Position numbers and translations under genes: made by a program. From Trichostrongylus colubriformis (lineage: Eukaryota; Nematoda; Chromadorea; Rhabditida; Trichostrongylidae), in the NCBI GenBank assembly GCA_963978905.1, contig OZ022257.1:30643274-30707273 (forward strand): DNA of 64,000 nucleotides. Direction: 5' to 3'. Positions 23,219 to 34,060 of this stretch are shown here, piece by piece (position 1 is the stretch's first letter; each line of letters begins with the position of its first letter). The notes beneath the pieces were generated by a model. The model was given only the letters and a program-made list of their open reading frames with translations. It was not told the DNA's origin and searched no databases.

Positions 23219-23395
23219 TATAATGTCTGAGTCAAAGTCGTTCTTCTGAAGAAGTTCTTTTCGCTCCTCTTTCGGCATTCGTAGGGATGATCAGCAAAAA
23301 TTGACGGTTGTATGTCTCATACATGCACTTCCATACAATGGTAAAACTGTTCTCAAAACTGTCCGCGCGCCATGTCTTGAAAGACCCTACTTATA

Positions 23396-23807
23396 TGTTC
23401 GAAACACGTGGTTGACTGATGTTTTTGAGGCGCAATATTGTGTTTTACTTATTGCCGGTTTGCCCAGTCCTTATCGACTTGACAAACAATTTCACCAACC
23501 TAAAAATCGCCCTGATTCAAAGCACCCAAAAATTGTAAATGTCATTTTGTAGAGCGAATAAATCTCTTTTTAATGATATGCACATAACATGCTGCACAAA
23601 CTTGTGACTTTATAGGAAAATGTTTTTTGGAAAGAAAACGACATTACTTATAGAATGATCCGATACTTGTAGTGAATATTTGGCGCGACTGCCTCCAGAT
23701 AAGATAACAGATTCAATGGGCTCGGCGAAATATGGCGGAGCCGAGCTCATGGAGCAGCGCGACAGCCGATCTCGATATTTTTGAAATTTGACACCTATTG
23801 ATTTTAG
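23396..23807. other. Unassigned spacer upstream of an exon
   Basis: Both strands are open around 23680-23790, but no splice donor is present, so no exon is called. Confidence 0.35.
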
Positions 23808-24469
23808 GCGCACGTACGGTGAAAGTTGCAGCAAGTATGCTGAGCTCTTTTTCAAAGATCAAGGTATTGCTCATCAGGCTGCGCTTATACCTTGCTACAA
23901 TTTGCAGTTCATGCATGTTTATCAGTTACGTATCGATACAAAGATTCTCAAATCGTGCGATTACAGTATCACAAAAGCGCAAACGCCGGAGCATGAGGTA
24001 CGCGAGATTCTTCCTTAGGTAGCCGTGAGTGGTAAGAGAACGGTCTTGCGGAATGTCGGGAGGGAGCGCGCTCAAGTGAGAGCATCCGCAACGACACCAC
24101 TGGCAGGTGTCAACGGAACTACTTTCATACAACCATGCCAATTACACGCTGTTTCGCGAGGTATAACTGCGGGCTAACTCAGCGTCCTCACCTTCGAGCG
24201 TCCTCTCCCATGTAACACGCATGCACATGCACATATAACTGCGATGAACTAGGAGATGGAGAAGTAGCTCCTCACAATGTGGAGAGAATCCAGTCTAGTT
24301 GTGACAACCGAAAACAAGGGAAACGCATGATCGGCAAGAAAAGGATTACCTGGGATTGAGGCATGTAGCAGTGTAAGAGAAACCGGATGAGATGATGCAG
24401 GACTTCTTTTTCATCTTTTTTTTCCAGGGTGAACAACAAGTCAGTGAAATGCTGCTGAAGGCTAAATAA
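23808..24469 (+). CDS. Two-exon 3' end of an unrecognised host gene
   Basis: Exon 23808-23997 (63 codons after one split-codon base) follows a TTGATTTTAG acceptor and ends at a GAG/GTACGC donor in phase 0. It starts RTYGESCSKYAELFFKDQG and ends AQTPEHE. A second exon in the same phase, 24428-24469, follows a long T-run ending CCAG and reads GEQQVSEMLLKAK to a TAA stop. Together they would form the C-terminus of a protein of unknown family. Residues include Cys and Tyr pairs but no motif I can name. Other exons could lie in the 430-nt gap. Confidence 0.48.
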
Positions 24470-24689
24470 TAGTTGGCATATTATAGCATACAAAACGGGA
24501 TAATATAATAGGTCCAAAAGTCTTGTAGCATTTTTCCAAAAACATCGATAACTCTTGTCTACTTCAATACAGATCTTGGCGGTTCAAGAATATGGTAGAA
24601 CGCTTTCTAAGCTTTGTAATGATGTATATACTGAACCGCCAAATCCCGGGGAGAAAACTACAATGCCCGTAGTCTCAACCTACCGAAGA
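24470..24689. other. Spacer with a short inverted repeat
   Basis: CTTGGCGGTTCA near 24573 and TGAACCGCCAA near 24633 form a short inverted pair. Nothing else was recognised. Confidence 0.35.
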
Positions 24690-25150
24690 GCGGTGTATCT
24701 GCTATAAATATCTCGCGGCATCAAAGCGACGGCAGCCTGCGACTCCATCAGCGCTGCATAGAGCAAGGGATGTGCGAGCTACGAGACTGAACGCCGCTGG
24801 TTCGTCAGCTTCAGCAACGGCGAGATCGACACGGAAGACAAGCCACGCTCAAGACTGTGCTGCTTCTAGGACGGGGAAGGAGTACTTTCCTACGAGGTGC
24901 TGATACAGGGCGAGACAGTCACCGCTGCCGTATACACCCGCCACCTCCAGCTATTCGAGAAAAGCGCTAGAGAAAATCGGCGTTCACCCTCCTTCACGAC
25001 AACGCCTGCTCCCACGTCGCGTAGAGTACCCAGACCGAGCTACAGGAGTTCGCCAGGGATATCCTGCCCTGCGCGCCATACTTAGCCACTGCTCCTTGTG
25101 ACTTTCACTTTTCCATCCTATGAAATCCTGCCTGGTTTAGAGAAAATCGC
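24690..25150 (+). pseudogene. Mariner transposase relic, internally deleted
   Basis: The first part reads RWFVSFSNGEIDTEDKPRS, matching the second helix-turn-helix and linker of mariner transposases. The next readable part is EVLIQGETVTAAVYTRHLQ, then LHDNAC-SHVA in a shifted frame near 25000, the second catalytic Asp region. Then ILPCAPYLATAPCDFHF-like residues stand for the last Asp box. The region with the first catalytic Asp is missing, and stops and frameshifts are present. Terminal repeats were not located. Confidence 0.6.
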
Positions 25151-25604
25151 TGATTCTGGCCTTCTCGCAAAAGCCTTCGACCCTCAGAACCCAAGTTCTG
25201 GCAGAAGGGAAACAAGGATTTGCTTATGATGTGACAGAGTGTTGTCCATAACAATGGTGACTACCTTGTGGCCCGATTGTTGTTTGTTGGAAGAAATAAT
25301 AATGAAGAAAAGATGATCGAAGAATCCTACAAGACTTTCGGGTCATCCTATAGTATAACAACTCACTTGCAATTGCACATCAAAATCGATGAAACGGTAA
25401 AGAGAAACTGCTGAATCGTTTTTGTCCTATGAAGCTGGACGATCTGTTCAGCCACACTTGACAATGACACTGAAATTCAATCAAAATAACTCGTTAATTA
25501 CTGTGTATTATGTCAAAGCGTTACTGGTTGCCTGTTTGGCTGTGCGCATAGTTTAATTTCGTGATTTCAGAGCTTATACACACGCTCTCAATTTGCCATA
25601 TCCT
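25151..25604. other. Unassigned stretch
   Basis: No gene or repeat was recognised. Confidence 0.4.
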
Positions 25605-26130
25605 GTCCTATCCCTCTACAATATAAACCAGCAACTTTGTGTGTTGGTTTGCGTGTAGGTCTGTAGTCTGCTCGTCCGCAAATGAGTGGTTGTGATATTC
25701 CTCTACAAAATAAACCAACAACTTTGTGTGTCGGTTTGCTGTCGGTCTATATGTCTGTCCGTCCGCAAATAAGTGGTTGTGATACGGCATGACAGGGGAT
25801 ATCGAGATGTATGGGGATACTATTTAAATGGTGCTGGACTATCAATCTAAGGCCACTCTATCGTTGTGACAGCACTTCCTACCAACAACTACCACGCACG
25901 CCGCAGCCCTGCGGTGTGCTGACACGCACAAGGTGTTGGCACACGAGGATAGCGTGCAGGTTCGCTGGGTTATTGGAAGAGCATTGCCGTTTAGCCTAGA
26001 CCGATCCAAGAGTAAATGATTGAGTGAATGAAAACAATAACACTTTTTTCACCACGTCCCGGACGCTTCAAAAAGCTATCATGATGTGGGCTGAGGGTCG
26101 AAAACGGATGGAGGACCTTACCATCACATA
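25605..26130 (+). repeat. Dispersed repeat D, copy 1
   Basis: It contains an 87-bp direct duplication (units start at 25613 and 25700) and then the shared D body (CTATCAATCTAAGGCCAC, TATCGTTGTGACAGCAC). Related copies lie at 41035-41410 and at 45540-45772 plus 47620-47680. The 65-codon frame at 26024 is within the repeat. Confidence 0.7.
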
Positions 26131-27141
26131 CCAATACACTTTCCGATTTCTGAGACTGATGGATGGTATCAATGCACTTGTGGATGAGTGTGGATCCGAT
26201 AAAGTTACCAATGTCGCGTGACAAGAGACGTACATCGCGCAGCCAAATTTGGTTATACAATATTATTTCACCAATTTAGCTACGCGATGTATCTCATGCA
26301 TTACTCGGCATTACTGGAAGTGGGTTACACATGAGATAATTCGAAAAGATGCTCAGCGATGTCATTAAGCAAACATAGCGCACAGCTTTATTGAACTAAC
26401 GGTGGACCGTTCTACAGGTGCAACCAGTTAGGTGTAGAGTATGAGGTTCCGCGACATTATTCCATTGATGGTTGAGCCCATGACGTGCTTCTGGCCCTCA
26501 GCGCGCAATCTCATGGAAGATTTCCAGTCACTTTTATCTGCTAAACAAAATCCTCCATCTGACTCAGTTTTGGCCGTACGGTTGCTTTGGCAGCCTTCAC
26601 ATCTGCTCTCCTTTCTTCTGTGCTGAACCTATTCCGGCGCCAGCGCACCGCAAGATCACCGTCAGTGTACTAAGTCAGCATTTAAACGGGTGGTTGGTAC
26701 TATTACATCTTTCAATCGATAGTGCTAACGAGAGAGGAATACCAAGTCGTAGAGGCCACTTGCAATAGCACACATAACACTCGACGCGCTTGTGGACGCT
26801 GATTTCAAATTTGTACTCAAACCCGCTTAATAGTACTCTCGATGAAGTTATGGAGGTTGTTCTGAGAGGGCCGGATCCAAATGAGCAGCATCATAGCACA
26901 GAGGCAATTGTGGCGATACGCGTGAAGTGAGTCTATGGAAGAGATTCCCATAGAGGCGTTTTTTGCTTTTATAAGACTTTCTCTTTTAGATCTGGAATAT
27001 ATTCACAGAAGTGTAGTCATGTACAGTGATTCATATTCGCTTTCTCAACACACTGCGTTTTATATCTACATATAGGTCCACCCTTGCATCTTCACTTATG
27101 GACTCTCCATACATTTTTAAGAGTTGTAACGTGGGTTTCTG
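26131..27141. other. Unassigned, with a solo arm of family A
   Basis: About 26725-26880 resembles one terminal arm of family A (CCAAGTCGTAGAGGCCAC, GAAGTTATGGAGG). No gene was recognised in the rest; the 61-codon frame at 26441 has no domain. Confidence 0.4.
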
Positions 27142-28092
27142 ACAAGGGAAGGATACCAGGTCACCGTGGCCATTCGAGATGAGATGTATATAGCCTGATG
27201 CAGTTTTAAACGATGATCTCAAATCAGTTTTCGAAATCTGCAAAGCGATTCTCTGAATGGAGTTATGGAGGTTTTTCTGAATGAACAGCTACACGTTGGA
27301 ACGTGGTTTTCATTACCGCGGAGGTAAAAGCGAGGGCGTCCAAGGCTGTGGTGTGGCACAGATGGAATGGAGGTAAGCATTTGCACTCGCAATGGGCAGA
27401 CCATGGATCGGGTCCTGCCCTCGACTCTTCTTTTGCATTTCATGAAATTTCTTTCTGGTGCTTGAGACGCACTTTTATGATGATATGCAACTCCGTGATC
27501 CAGCTTATTCATATGCAAACTCTCATAACCCACGAATTAGGAGTTGTTGCGTAAAACGATTACGATATTCGCGCTCAGGGGGTCGAGTTACCACTCTGTG
27601 CGGGGGTTGTCTAGGGATCGAGTGGTAGTTTTCGAATTTTTTTCTGCAAAATCTGCAAACTCAGCAGTATAACCTACACATACCTATTACACTTGCCCAT
27701 GGCACTGAACGTACGTAACAAGCGTCAAAAGAGCATTTCCTCGGCAATCGTCAACTATTTCTCCTTTGTTCAATGTGTTGCCACCCAATAGATCGAGAAT
27801 TTTTCCGAAATTCGTCAATTTCTCAAATTGGCTAAAAACTGGCCCCTTAGGGGAATTTGACTCCCTGAACACGAAAATCACACTAGTTTTGCTTGAGAAG
27901 GACTGGCTCGCGCGCTATGGACTCCTGAACTTACCGTGTAATAGTGTTTTTTGTTCAGAAAAACCTCCATAACTCCATTCAGAGAATCGCTTTGCAGATT
28001 TTGAAAACTGATTTGAGATCATCGTTCAAAACTGCATCAGGCAAATCGCATCTCATCTCGAGTGGCCACGGTGATATGGTATCCTTCCCTTG
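27142..28092. mobile_element. Long-TIR element family A, copy 2
   Basis: Arms of about 150 bp (27142-27290 and 27950-28092) share GACAAGGGAAGGATACCA, GAATGGAGTTATGGAGG and the inverse. The interior matches element A1 in the opposite orientation (for example GTTGCCACCCAATAG near 27778). A B-box-like GGATCGGGTCCTG at about 27410 lies where A1 carries its tRNA-like module. Confidence 0.7.
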
Positions 28093-28294
28093 TGAGTTCC
28101 TCACCATCGAGAGTCCTCTAGAAAGTGTTTTTGAGAATATCGAAACTCTGAAATGCTTTTTGTCATTACAAAAGCTGAATCTTACCCATTTCAAACCTTA
28201 AGTCCACTTATAAGACAATTCCCGATTCACCACAAGTATGAAACAAAATCTGGACTTGGGCATGCATACGGTCGTGGTCAAGATCGTCCTTTCC
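28093..28294. other. Spacer between elements
   Basis: No feature was recognised; it may contain the start of the Tc1-like copy that follows. Confidence 0.35.
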
Positions 28295-28516
28295 ATGCCT
28301 CGTGGTGCGCGTCTCACTCCAGAAGAGCAAGCTCGAATGCAAGCCTTCGCCGAAGTTGGATAGTCACGAAGTCAAATCGCTGCACGAATCAGTCGCTCAC
28401 ACAACTGCGTGAACTATCACCTGCAAGGTCCAGAGCATTACGGAGAGAAGAACCCGGGCGGCCGTCCACGGAAGCTCTCCAGCCGAGATGAGAGAATGAT
28501 GGACGCCTTCTGTTAA
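28295..28516 (+). pseudogene. Tc1-like transposase N-terminus
   Basis: The ATG starts MPRGARLTPEEQARMQAFAE, the first helix-turn-helix of Tc1-type transposases; the second follows as SRSQIAARISRSHNCVNYHL, and then the basic GGRPRKLSSRDER linker. One TAG interrupts the frame at codon 22, in place of the residue before SRSQI. The frame runs 74 codons to a TAA. No catalytic domain was found downstream, so only the DNA-binding half survives. Terminal repeats were not identified. Confidence 0.75.
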
Positions 28517-28996
28517 AGTCCACGATAAGTCTCGGGTGCGAGCCGAAATGCCTCTTCCACACATGCATCAGTGCCACCCTTTAGTCATAGAAAGGAATCC
28601 CGCGACTAAACCCCCTGATGGCAAAGTCCGTATTCGTTTTCGGCCCTCTACTCACACTATGATAGCCAACTGAGCCGACGATGTCACAGAAGATATTGCG
28701 ATCCTTCTTATCTACCCAACTACCCACTCCTTAATTGGTTTGGTCCGAACAGCACTGTTTCTCAACCCGACATGTCGGCATTCCATCCCAGTGTGATGAC
28801 ATCTAGTGCGACGTCAGTACACCGCACAATGATGGCGAGAGTATTGTATATAGGTGTGCATATAAGTAGGAGGTGCTGTCACTACCACAACATGGTCTTA
28901 CACTTATACTCCAACACCCATCGGCTTCTCCCTACTTAAAGCGCTTGTTTCACTCTGTCGACTGGATTATCGCCAAACAGAAGCACAAAGTTATTG
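28517..28996. other. Unassigned stretch
   Basis: No coding or repeat structure was recognised. The catalytic half of the preceding transposase is absent here. Confidence 0.4.
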
Positions 28997-30442
28997 TTTG
29001 GTATTCTTCTGTTATGCCAACGAGGTATTCAGGTGGAACATTTATTTACGGCCTAACGTTTCGACCAGATCGTCTTCCTCAAAGGCCTAAACGTGGCTCA
29101 AGATTTAGGATTCTATCCACTACACCACCAAACGCCTTATCCCTCTAGCGGTTTGACGAAACACAAGGAAACCGCCGGAGGAACCCCGTACGAAAGAACA
29201 TAACTCACCCAGTCCACCACCGCAGGAGCGGAACGCCGTCACTCCGTGTCAGCTGTCGTCAGTGAATGAGGGATACACGCAGGTGAAAGTGTCCGATGGC
29301 ATACTCAGTGTGAAGTGGTACAGGAAAGCTAGCTCTAAGAACATCTTGATTCACGCCACATCTGCACATCTCACGACTGTAAAACATGCAGTCGTCATGA
29401 ACATGTTCAAGACGGCTGCAAATGTGTGCACAGGTCCGACAGAGCGGCGAGAGTCTATCGTCTAGCTTCCGACATAGCTGCATCAAACGGCTATGTTGTA
29501 CCAGAACGTCGTAGAAGAATAAGCACTGGGCACCGTAACATACCGCGTCTTAATAAGGTTCTCTTATGTATACCTTTCATCTCTGACAGAGTAACTGCTG
29601 CAATCCAAAGATGCCTTGTTCAAGCACAGCTGGATGATGATGTTGTTTTAGTGAGTGTCCCTAATGGCGACATCAAAAGCCAACCGTGCGAAATAGGCTT
29701 TACGATAAGCGTTGCGTGTCAGAGAATTGTGTTACATGCCCGTATGGTACAACTGGGGATTGAGCCGAAATTGGTGTTATCTATCAAACTGAATGTCAGA
29801 CATGCAACGCAACGTACATTGGGGAAACTGGAAGAAGACTAGCAATACGTATCAAAGAACATCTTGCTGGTAAAAGACTAGGTAACACGAGAACACCTCT
29901 GGGGAAGCACATGATCGAGGAGCATGGCGGAAACGACTTTGATGTGAAGTGCATATTCTAGCATGCGAGACTGAGATTTCCGCCAGGAAAGTGCTCGAAG
30001 CGTTTTGGATTTCTGCAAGAAATCCAAGTATGAACAACCGAAATGAGTGCTTATCCATTACAAATGACCTCTTGCCATTTGCGCCACATTGCGAGCTACT
30101 GATACGATGAGGGAGACATGCATGTCCCCATTATGCTATATATGTATAAGGACAGCACGGCATCCCTCATTCACTGACGACAGCTGACACGGAGTGGCGG
30201 CGTTCCGCTCCTGCGGTGGTGGACTGGGTGAGTTATGTTCTTTAGTACAGGGTTCCTCCTGCGGTTTCCTTGTGTTTTGTCAGAACCGCTAGAGGGATAA
30301 GGGGTTTGGTGGTGTAGTGGACAGAATCCTAAATCTTGAGCCACGTTTAGGCCTTTGAGGAAGACGATCTGGTCGAAACGTTAGGCCGTGAATAAAAGTT
30401 CCACCTGAAAACCTCGTTGGCATAACAGAAGAGTATCAAACT
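28997..30442 (+). mobile_element. Penelope-like element with inverted flanks
   Basis: A 5'-truncated Penelope-like retroelement. Its coding remnant (29256-30110) lies between two inverted copies of about 280 bp: 28997-29274 and 30162-30442. Penelope elements are known for LTR-like flanks in varied orientation. The flanks contain GGTCGAAACGTTAGGCC (right) and its inverse (left), a position and sequence reminiscent of the hammerhead-type motif reported in Penelope flanks. Confidence 0.8.
29256..30110 (+). pseudogene. Penelope RT C-terminus and GIY-YIG endonuclease
   Basis: The first part reads like the RT thumb end (VKWYRKASSKNILIHATSAH, RRESI, then LASDIAASNGY). A linker with CVTCPYG-like cysteines precedes the endonuclease. 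The GIY-YIG core is plain: GVIYQTECQTCNATYIGETG near 29773-29832, with the catalytic Arg in RRLAIRIKEH. A GNTRTPLGKHMIEEHGGNDF block follows, and the catalytic Glu is in KVLEAFWI near 29992. In the parent element this enzyme nicks target DNA. Stops near 29463 and 29960 and several frameshifts show that it is dead. The end was set at the TGA after CELLIR. Confidence 0.85.
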
Positions 30443-30449
30443 AGTAACG

Positions 30450-30607
30450 ATGCCGAGGTTTTACGAAGAGAGAAGTTGGAACAAAGTTATTGGTTTATAT
30501 GATACAGGGAAGGATACAAAATCGGTTTAGTCTGCATGTCTGAATATTGCCATGTCACTCCGAATCATCTGAAGAGTACCGTGGTTCACATCTAGGAGTA
30601 GCATGCA
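30450..30607 (+). pseudogene. Possible transposase helix-turn-helix start
   Basis: The plus strand reads MPRFYEERSWNKVIGLYDTG and then, past a TAG, ACLNIAMSLRI. This resembles the WNKVIGLYDTG-type opening helix-turn-helix of Tc1-type transposases. It has two stops and no catalytic part. It overlaps a candidate minus-strand exon, and both cannot be right. Confidence 0.35.
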
Positions 30608-30747
30608 GTCATAGCTTCTTCTAACTTGGGATTTCCATGATAAACACTTGAGATTTCAAACTTACCTAAGGCGTCAGCGTTGTCGGCAAAAACTAGTAGA
30701 CCATCAGCTGAATCAGCAACAATCTCAGAGCGACGGGCCGGAGCGCA
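30527..30747 (-). CDS. Candidate last two exons, unknown host gene
   Basis: Exon 30666-30747 (27 codons plus one base) lies between a TTTATTTTTAG acceptor and a consensus GTAAGTTTG donor. It reads from CAPARRSEIVADS to FADNADAL. A 74-nt intron leads to exon 30527-30591, whose two leading bases complete the split codon; it reads VNHGTLQMIRSDM to a TAA stop. Splice sites, intron size and phase all agree. The second exon overlaps a plus-strand transposase-like start, which weakens the case. No family is recognised. Confidence 0.35.
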
Positions 30748-31737
30748 CTAAAAATAAACGAGTGCGAATTTTTGCGAATGCGAAGTTATCACATTTGACT
30801 TCCATCACATTCCTGTTTCCATTCCTTAGAAAGCTCTTTAGCACTTAAAAGCTCCAATAACATGATCCTTTCTGTTACAGCGTTTTTTCATGCAAACGAG
30901 CTACACCAGAGGTACACATTAGCACACCCCATAGCTCGACGATAGCAGGGCTAATGTAGTACATGCACAAGTTTTGGCTACACGGTGTACCTCGCGCATA
31001 CCAAGTGCTGACGAACAGCGGTAATGTATAAGATAACACTAACAGAGCTGCTCAGACATCGAGTTTGCTTTTGTGCCACGTAGCTCCGAAATAAATCCCA
31101 CTTTCTTCGTATTTTCGTTATGACTCTACTTCCCGATGAATCTATCTCTCAACACAGTTGACATATGAAAGCACCAAATGATATATCACTTAGTACTGCA
31201 CTAATAACACTATATAGCGTGGAAATGGTCGACACTGACCAACCGATATCGAAAAAGTTCATTCCGCACAACTCCACACTGTGGTATGCGCAGTATAGAG
31301 CGGGCTCAATCGGTATCTCTACATCTTTCATACGCTTTGCTTAATAAATCTTGAAGTATGTGTATTTGCTGAGCATTTAGTGCTCAAAGACAGTGGTAGC
31401 AGTAATTCAGTTGTATCATTCTTCCAATCTTTGGTACTGACCGAAGAACGCAACCGTTAATACGATGCGATAAGTACTATTCTGCTATCATATTATTACT
31501 CTACGTCACAGTCACTCCTCGGCAAAGTCGACTTTAGGAGGAGGTCTGTCATCCAGAGGCCTCAGGTGGTAACCGCTCAGCCATTCGTGTAGGTTGGTGT
31601 AGAGAGAGGGGGGAGGGGGGGGAGTGGGTGTAAGTTCTAGACTCCTATTTCATTTGATTGACATTTTTGAATGTTTCTCAACAACCGCATCACTATAACT
31701 GTACTATTACTGTGCTTAAGCCTACTGTCTATCGACC
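30748..31737. other. Unassigned, partly repeat-derived
   Basis: The segment near 30930-31080 resembles 26260-26380. The segment near 31225-31320 resembles 33960-34040 and 49690-49770, a 3' fragment of the R146 neighbourhood. A purine-rich run lies at about 31600-31630. No gene was recognised. Confidence 0.4.
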
Positions 31738-34060
31738 CTATCCTACCCTATATAATCCGTTTAGTATGTCTGCGCGTGTGTGTTTGTCCGTTTGTCTGTC
31801 ATGAAATTCATATCTCGCGTCGCAGCGAAGCTGGGACGCTGAAATTTTCCAAATGATATAGGGGATGGTGAGGGTCCTAGGCGGTGGTGGACCGGAAGTG
31901 ATAGCAGCTGAAGGCGCTGCTAAAGAGCTTTAAAAGGCGAATGTCACCAAAGTCGTTTTGCCTTTCGGATTAATCCTAAAGCGCTGAAACTCATAGGAGT
32001 TTTGCGGGATGGGGCGGGAACATTAACAGCGGGTGATTCAACTTGATAATAGTTGATAAGATACGATAAGGAGCATGAGAAGGCAAAGGTCGTCAAGTCC
32101 GTTTTGCTGTTCTCATTGGTCCCGGAGCGTTCACACTCACAGGTATTTTGCAGAGTGGCACGTGGACGGTGAATTATCCAAATTGATAGTGGTTGATAAG
32201 ATTCGATAAGGAGCGTGAAAAGTGAAATGTCGTCGAATCCGTTTTGCTTTTCGCGTTGACCGATGAGCGCTGACTCTCATAGTTTTTTAGTAGGGTGCGC
32301 CAGGGACATTAATGATGGGTGATCCAAATGGATAATGGTTGATAAGACACGACAAGGAGCGTGAAAAGTGAAATGCCGTCAAATCCGTTTCGTATTTCAC
32401 GTTGATTTCAGAGCTCTGACACTCATAGATGTTTAGCGGCGTGGAACGGGGACAACAGTGGTGGGTATCCACATTAATAACGGTTGATAAGATTTGATAA
32501 GGAGCGTGAGAAAGGAAATGTCACTGAGACCGGTTCGCTTTAGCGACTAACATTGGAATGTTCACATTCGCAGGTAGTGTAGGGTACGCGGATCCTAATG
32601 GTAGCTTTTCGAAACTGATAATGGCTCACAGGGGCTGATGAGAGCCACTGTGAATCGGGGAAGGGGTGAAATCCGAGACAGCGCTTATTACTATACGACT
32701 GCAATGGTTAACGCGTCTGATGCTCAGTACCATTGGGTGAAAATGTTTTGTTTAAGTTTAATATCTGCTGCCGATGTATCGATCGCTAAATTGCTTAAAG
32801 ACAGCATTAGGGGTAATGCGGTAATAGAGAAATCCCTACAAGAAGTTACTCACATGGTAGTCCTGGGCCTAAGAAGGCTATCTGTGGCGAAATCCCGGTG
32901 AAAAAGCGCCTCTCCAAGCTGTAGAAACCCTGCAAACGCTGCAACCATGCAGCGGGCCCGCCTCTTGGACACAACGGCCCGGCCTCCCGAAGACGTAATT
33001 CCCGATTGACTGGGGTGGGAGCGGCCAAGGAGATGCGGCAGGATCGGAGGTTTTGCGGCGCGCTTTCGCAGTTTTAGCTTGAAACTCACTCAAAAAAACA
33101 GATGTTGTCGTATTTCCAAACATTCCCCTGTGTTTACTTGGTTACTTGGCAACATGCAAATGGAAAACTAGATCAGACTACTCCCCTCTTGACGGACAGG
33201 TCGTCCGCGTCGAGAACCAACAGTGGAAAGGGGGTCCTATTTCTCGGGTTTTGGGCCATTTCCATCCGTTTTTTCTCCACTATGCTGTTACTAGGCATCT
33301 CGACTTTCATATGCACTGTTTCTTTTACTTTTCGTCCGACTTTCCCCTAATGCTGCCTTTAAGATTCTGAATAACGGTGCATGTCTTGATACTGCAATCT
33401 ACAAGGATGATCAAGACACGACCTAGTTTTGTGATAGCGAAGCAAGCGATTCATTCTCTCATGGGGTGCCAGCAACATTACTGGGTATCGACCGCTAGGG
33501 TATGAAATTTCAAATAGTGGTGCACGTTTACAAACACAATGAGCATCGATAAATGGCATACGGATCTAACCAATATGTAGGAAATAGATGCTCAGCAAAT
33601 GGATTAATCGCTACCAATTGATGCAATTGGATCCGAGACTATCGATTCCTAAACTATTCAAACTCCCAATAGTGACCACTTCAGCTGAAGGGTTAACTGA
33701 TTAGTGGATTTAATCATGTAATTCCTGTAATCATCGATATCATTGTAACAAAAGATATCGACCGCCAAATCATCAGGCCTATGAGTAATGGTGACCTCCC
33801 TCAGCGGTAATATCTTTGAAATGGGTTAATATCTATCACCTATATGTAGAAAGCAGATGCAAAAAAATGCTCAACATCGGCCAATTACATAATTTTATTG
33901 AGTTGAATAAATAATGAATAATCCGTACAGTACAATGCGATAGCCCAACTGGTACCAGAAAAGTTCATAGTTCATGATTCCACACGGAGATGAGCGCAGA
34001 TTTGAGCGCCAGCTTAACTGGTATCTCTACAAACACCTATCATTATTCGAGATTTTTCGT
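31738..34060 (+). mobile_element. R146 element copy with nested insertion
   Basis: It starts CTATCCTACCCTATATAATC with the usual microsatellite, the CATATCTCGCGTCGCAGC block and several ~146-bp monomers (31900-32600). The shared 3' segment is interrupted by a TTAA-flanked element at 32799-33358 and continues from 33363 (GATCAAGACACGACC, GGTATCGACCGCTAG) to about 34060. Confidence 0.7.
32799..33358. mobile_element. TTAA-flanked element (piggyBac-like, non-autonomous)
   Basis: The terminal repeats read AGACAGCATTAGGGG on the left and AGGCAGCATTAGGGG inverted on the right. TTAA flanks both ends (32795-32798 and 33359-33362), the target site used by piggyBac-type elements. It is 560 bp and carries no transposase. 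A partial copy in the opposite orientation lies at about 46340-46790, also with TTAA at its outer end. Confidence 0.72.

Larger units (their letters stand above)
21381..23227 (+). mobile_element. R146 element, fullest copy
   Basis: It starts TATCCTACTATATATAATCC, then a TGTGTG/CTGTCTG microsatellite, a conserved block (CATATCTCGCGTCGCAGC), an array of ~146-bp monomers (21690-22300), a 3' segment shared with all other copies, and a small inverted-repeat element at the far end. It has no transposase. The 99-codon frame at 22465-22764 is not kept in other copies, so it is not annotated as a gene. Confidence 0.7.
20377..23395. mobile_element. Long-TIR element family B, copy 1, split by R146
   Basis: The left part (20377-21380) and right part (23228-23395) match the two sides of the intact copy 47936-49250. 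Between them sits an R146 element (21381-23227). Similarity breaks at about 21380 after GCTCAAAGCTGCAA and resumes about 1.85 kb later in front of TTCGGCATTCGTAGGGA. No coding capacity was seen. Confidence 0.65.
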
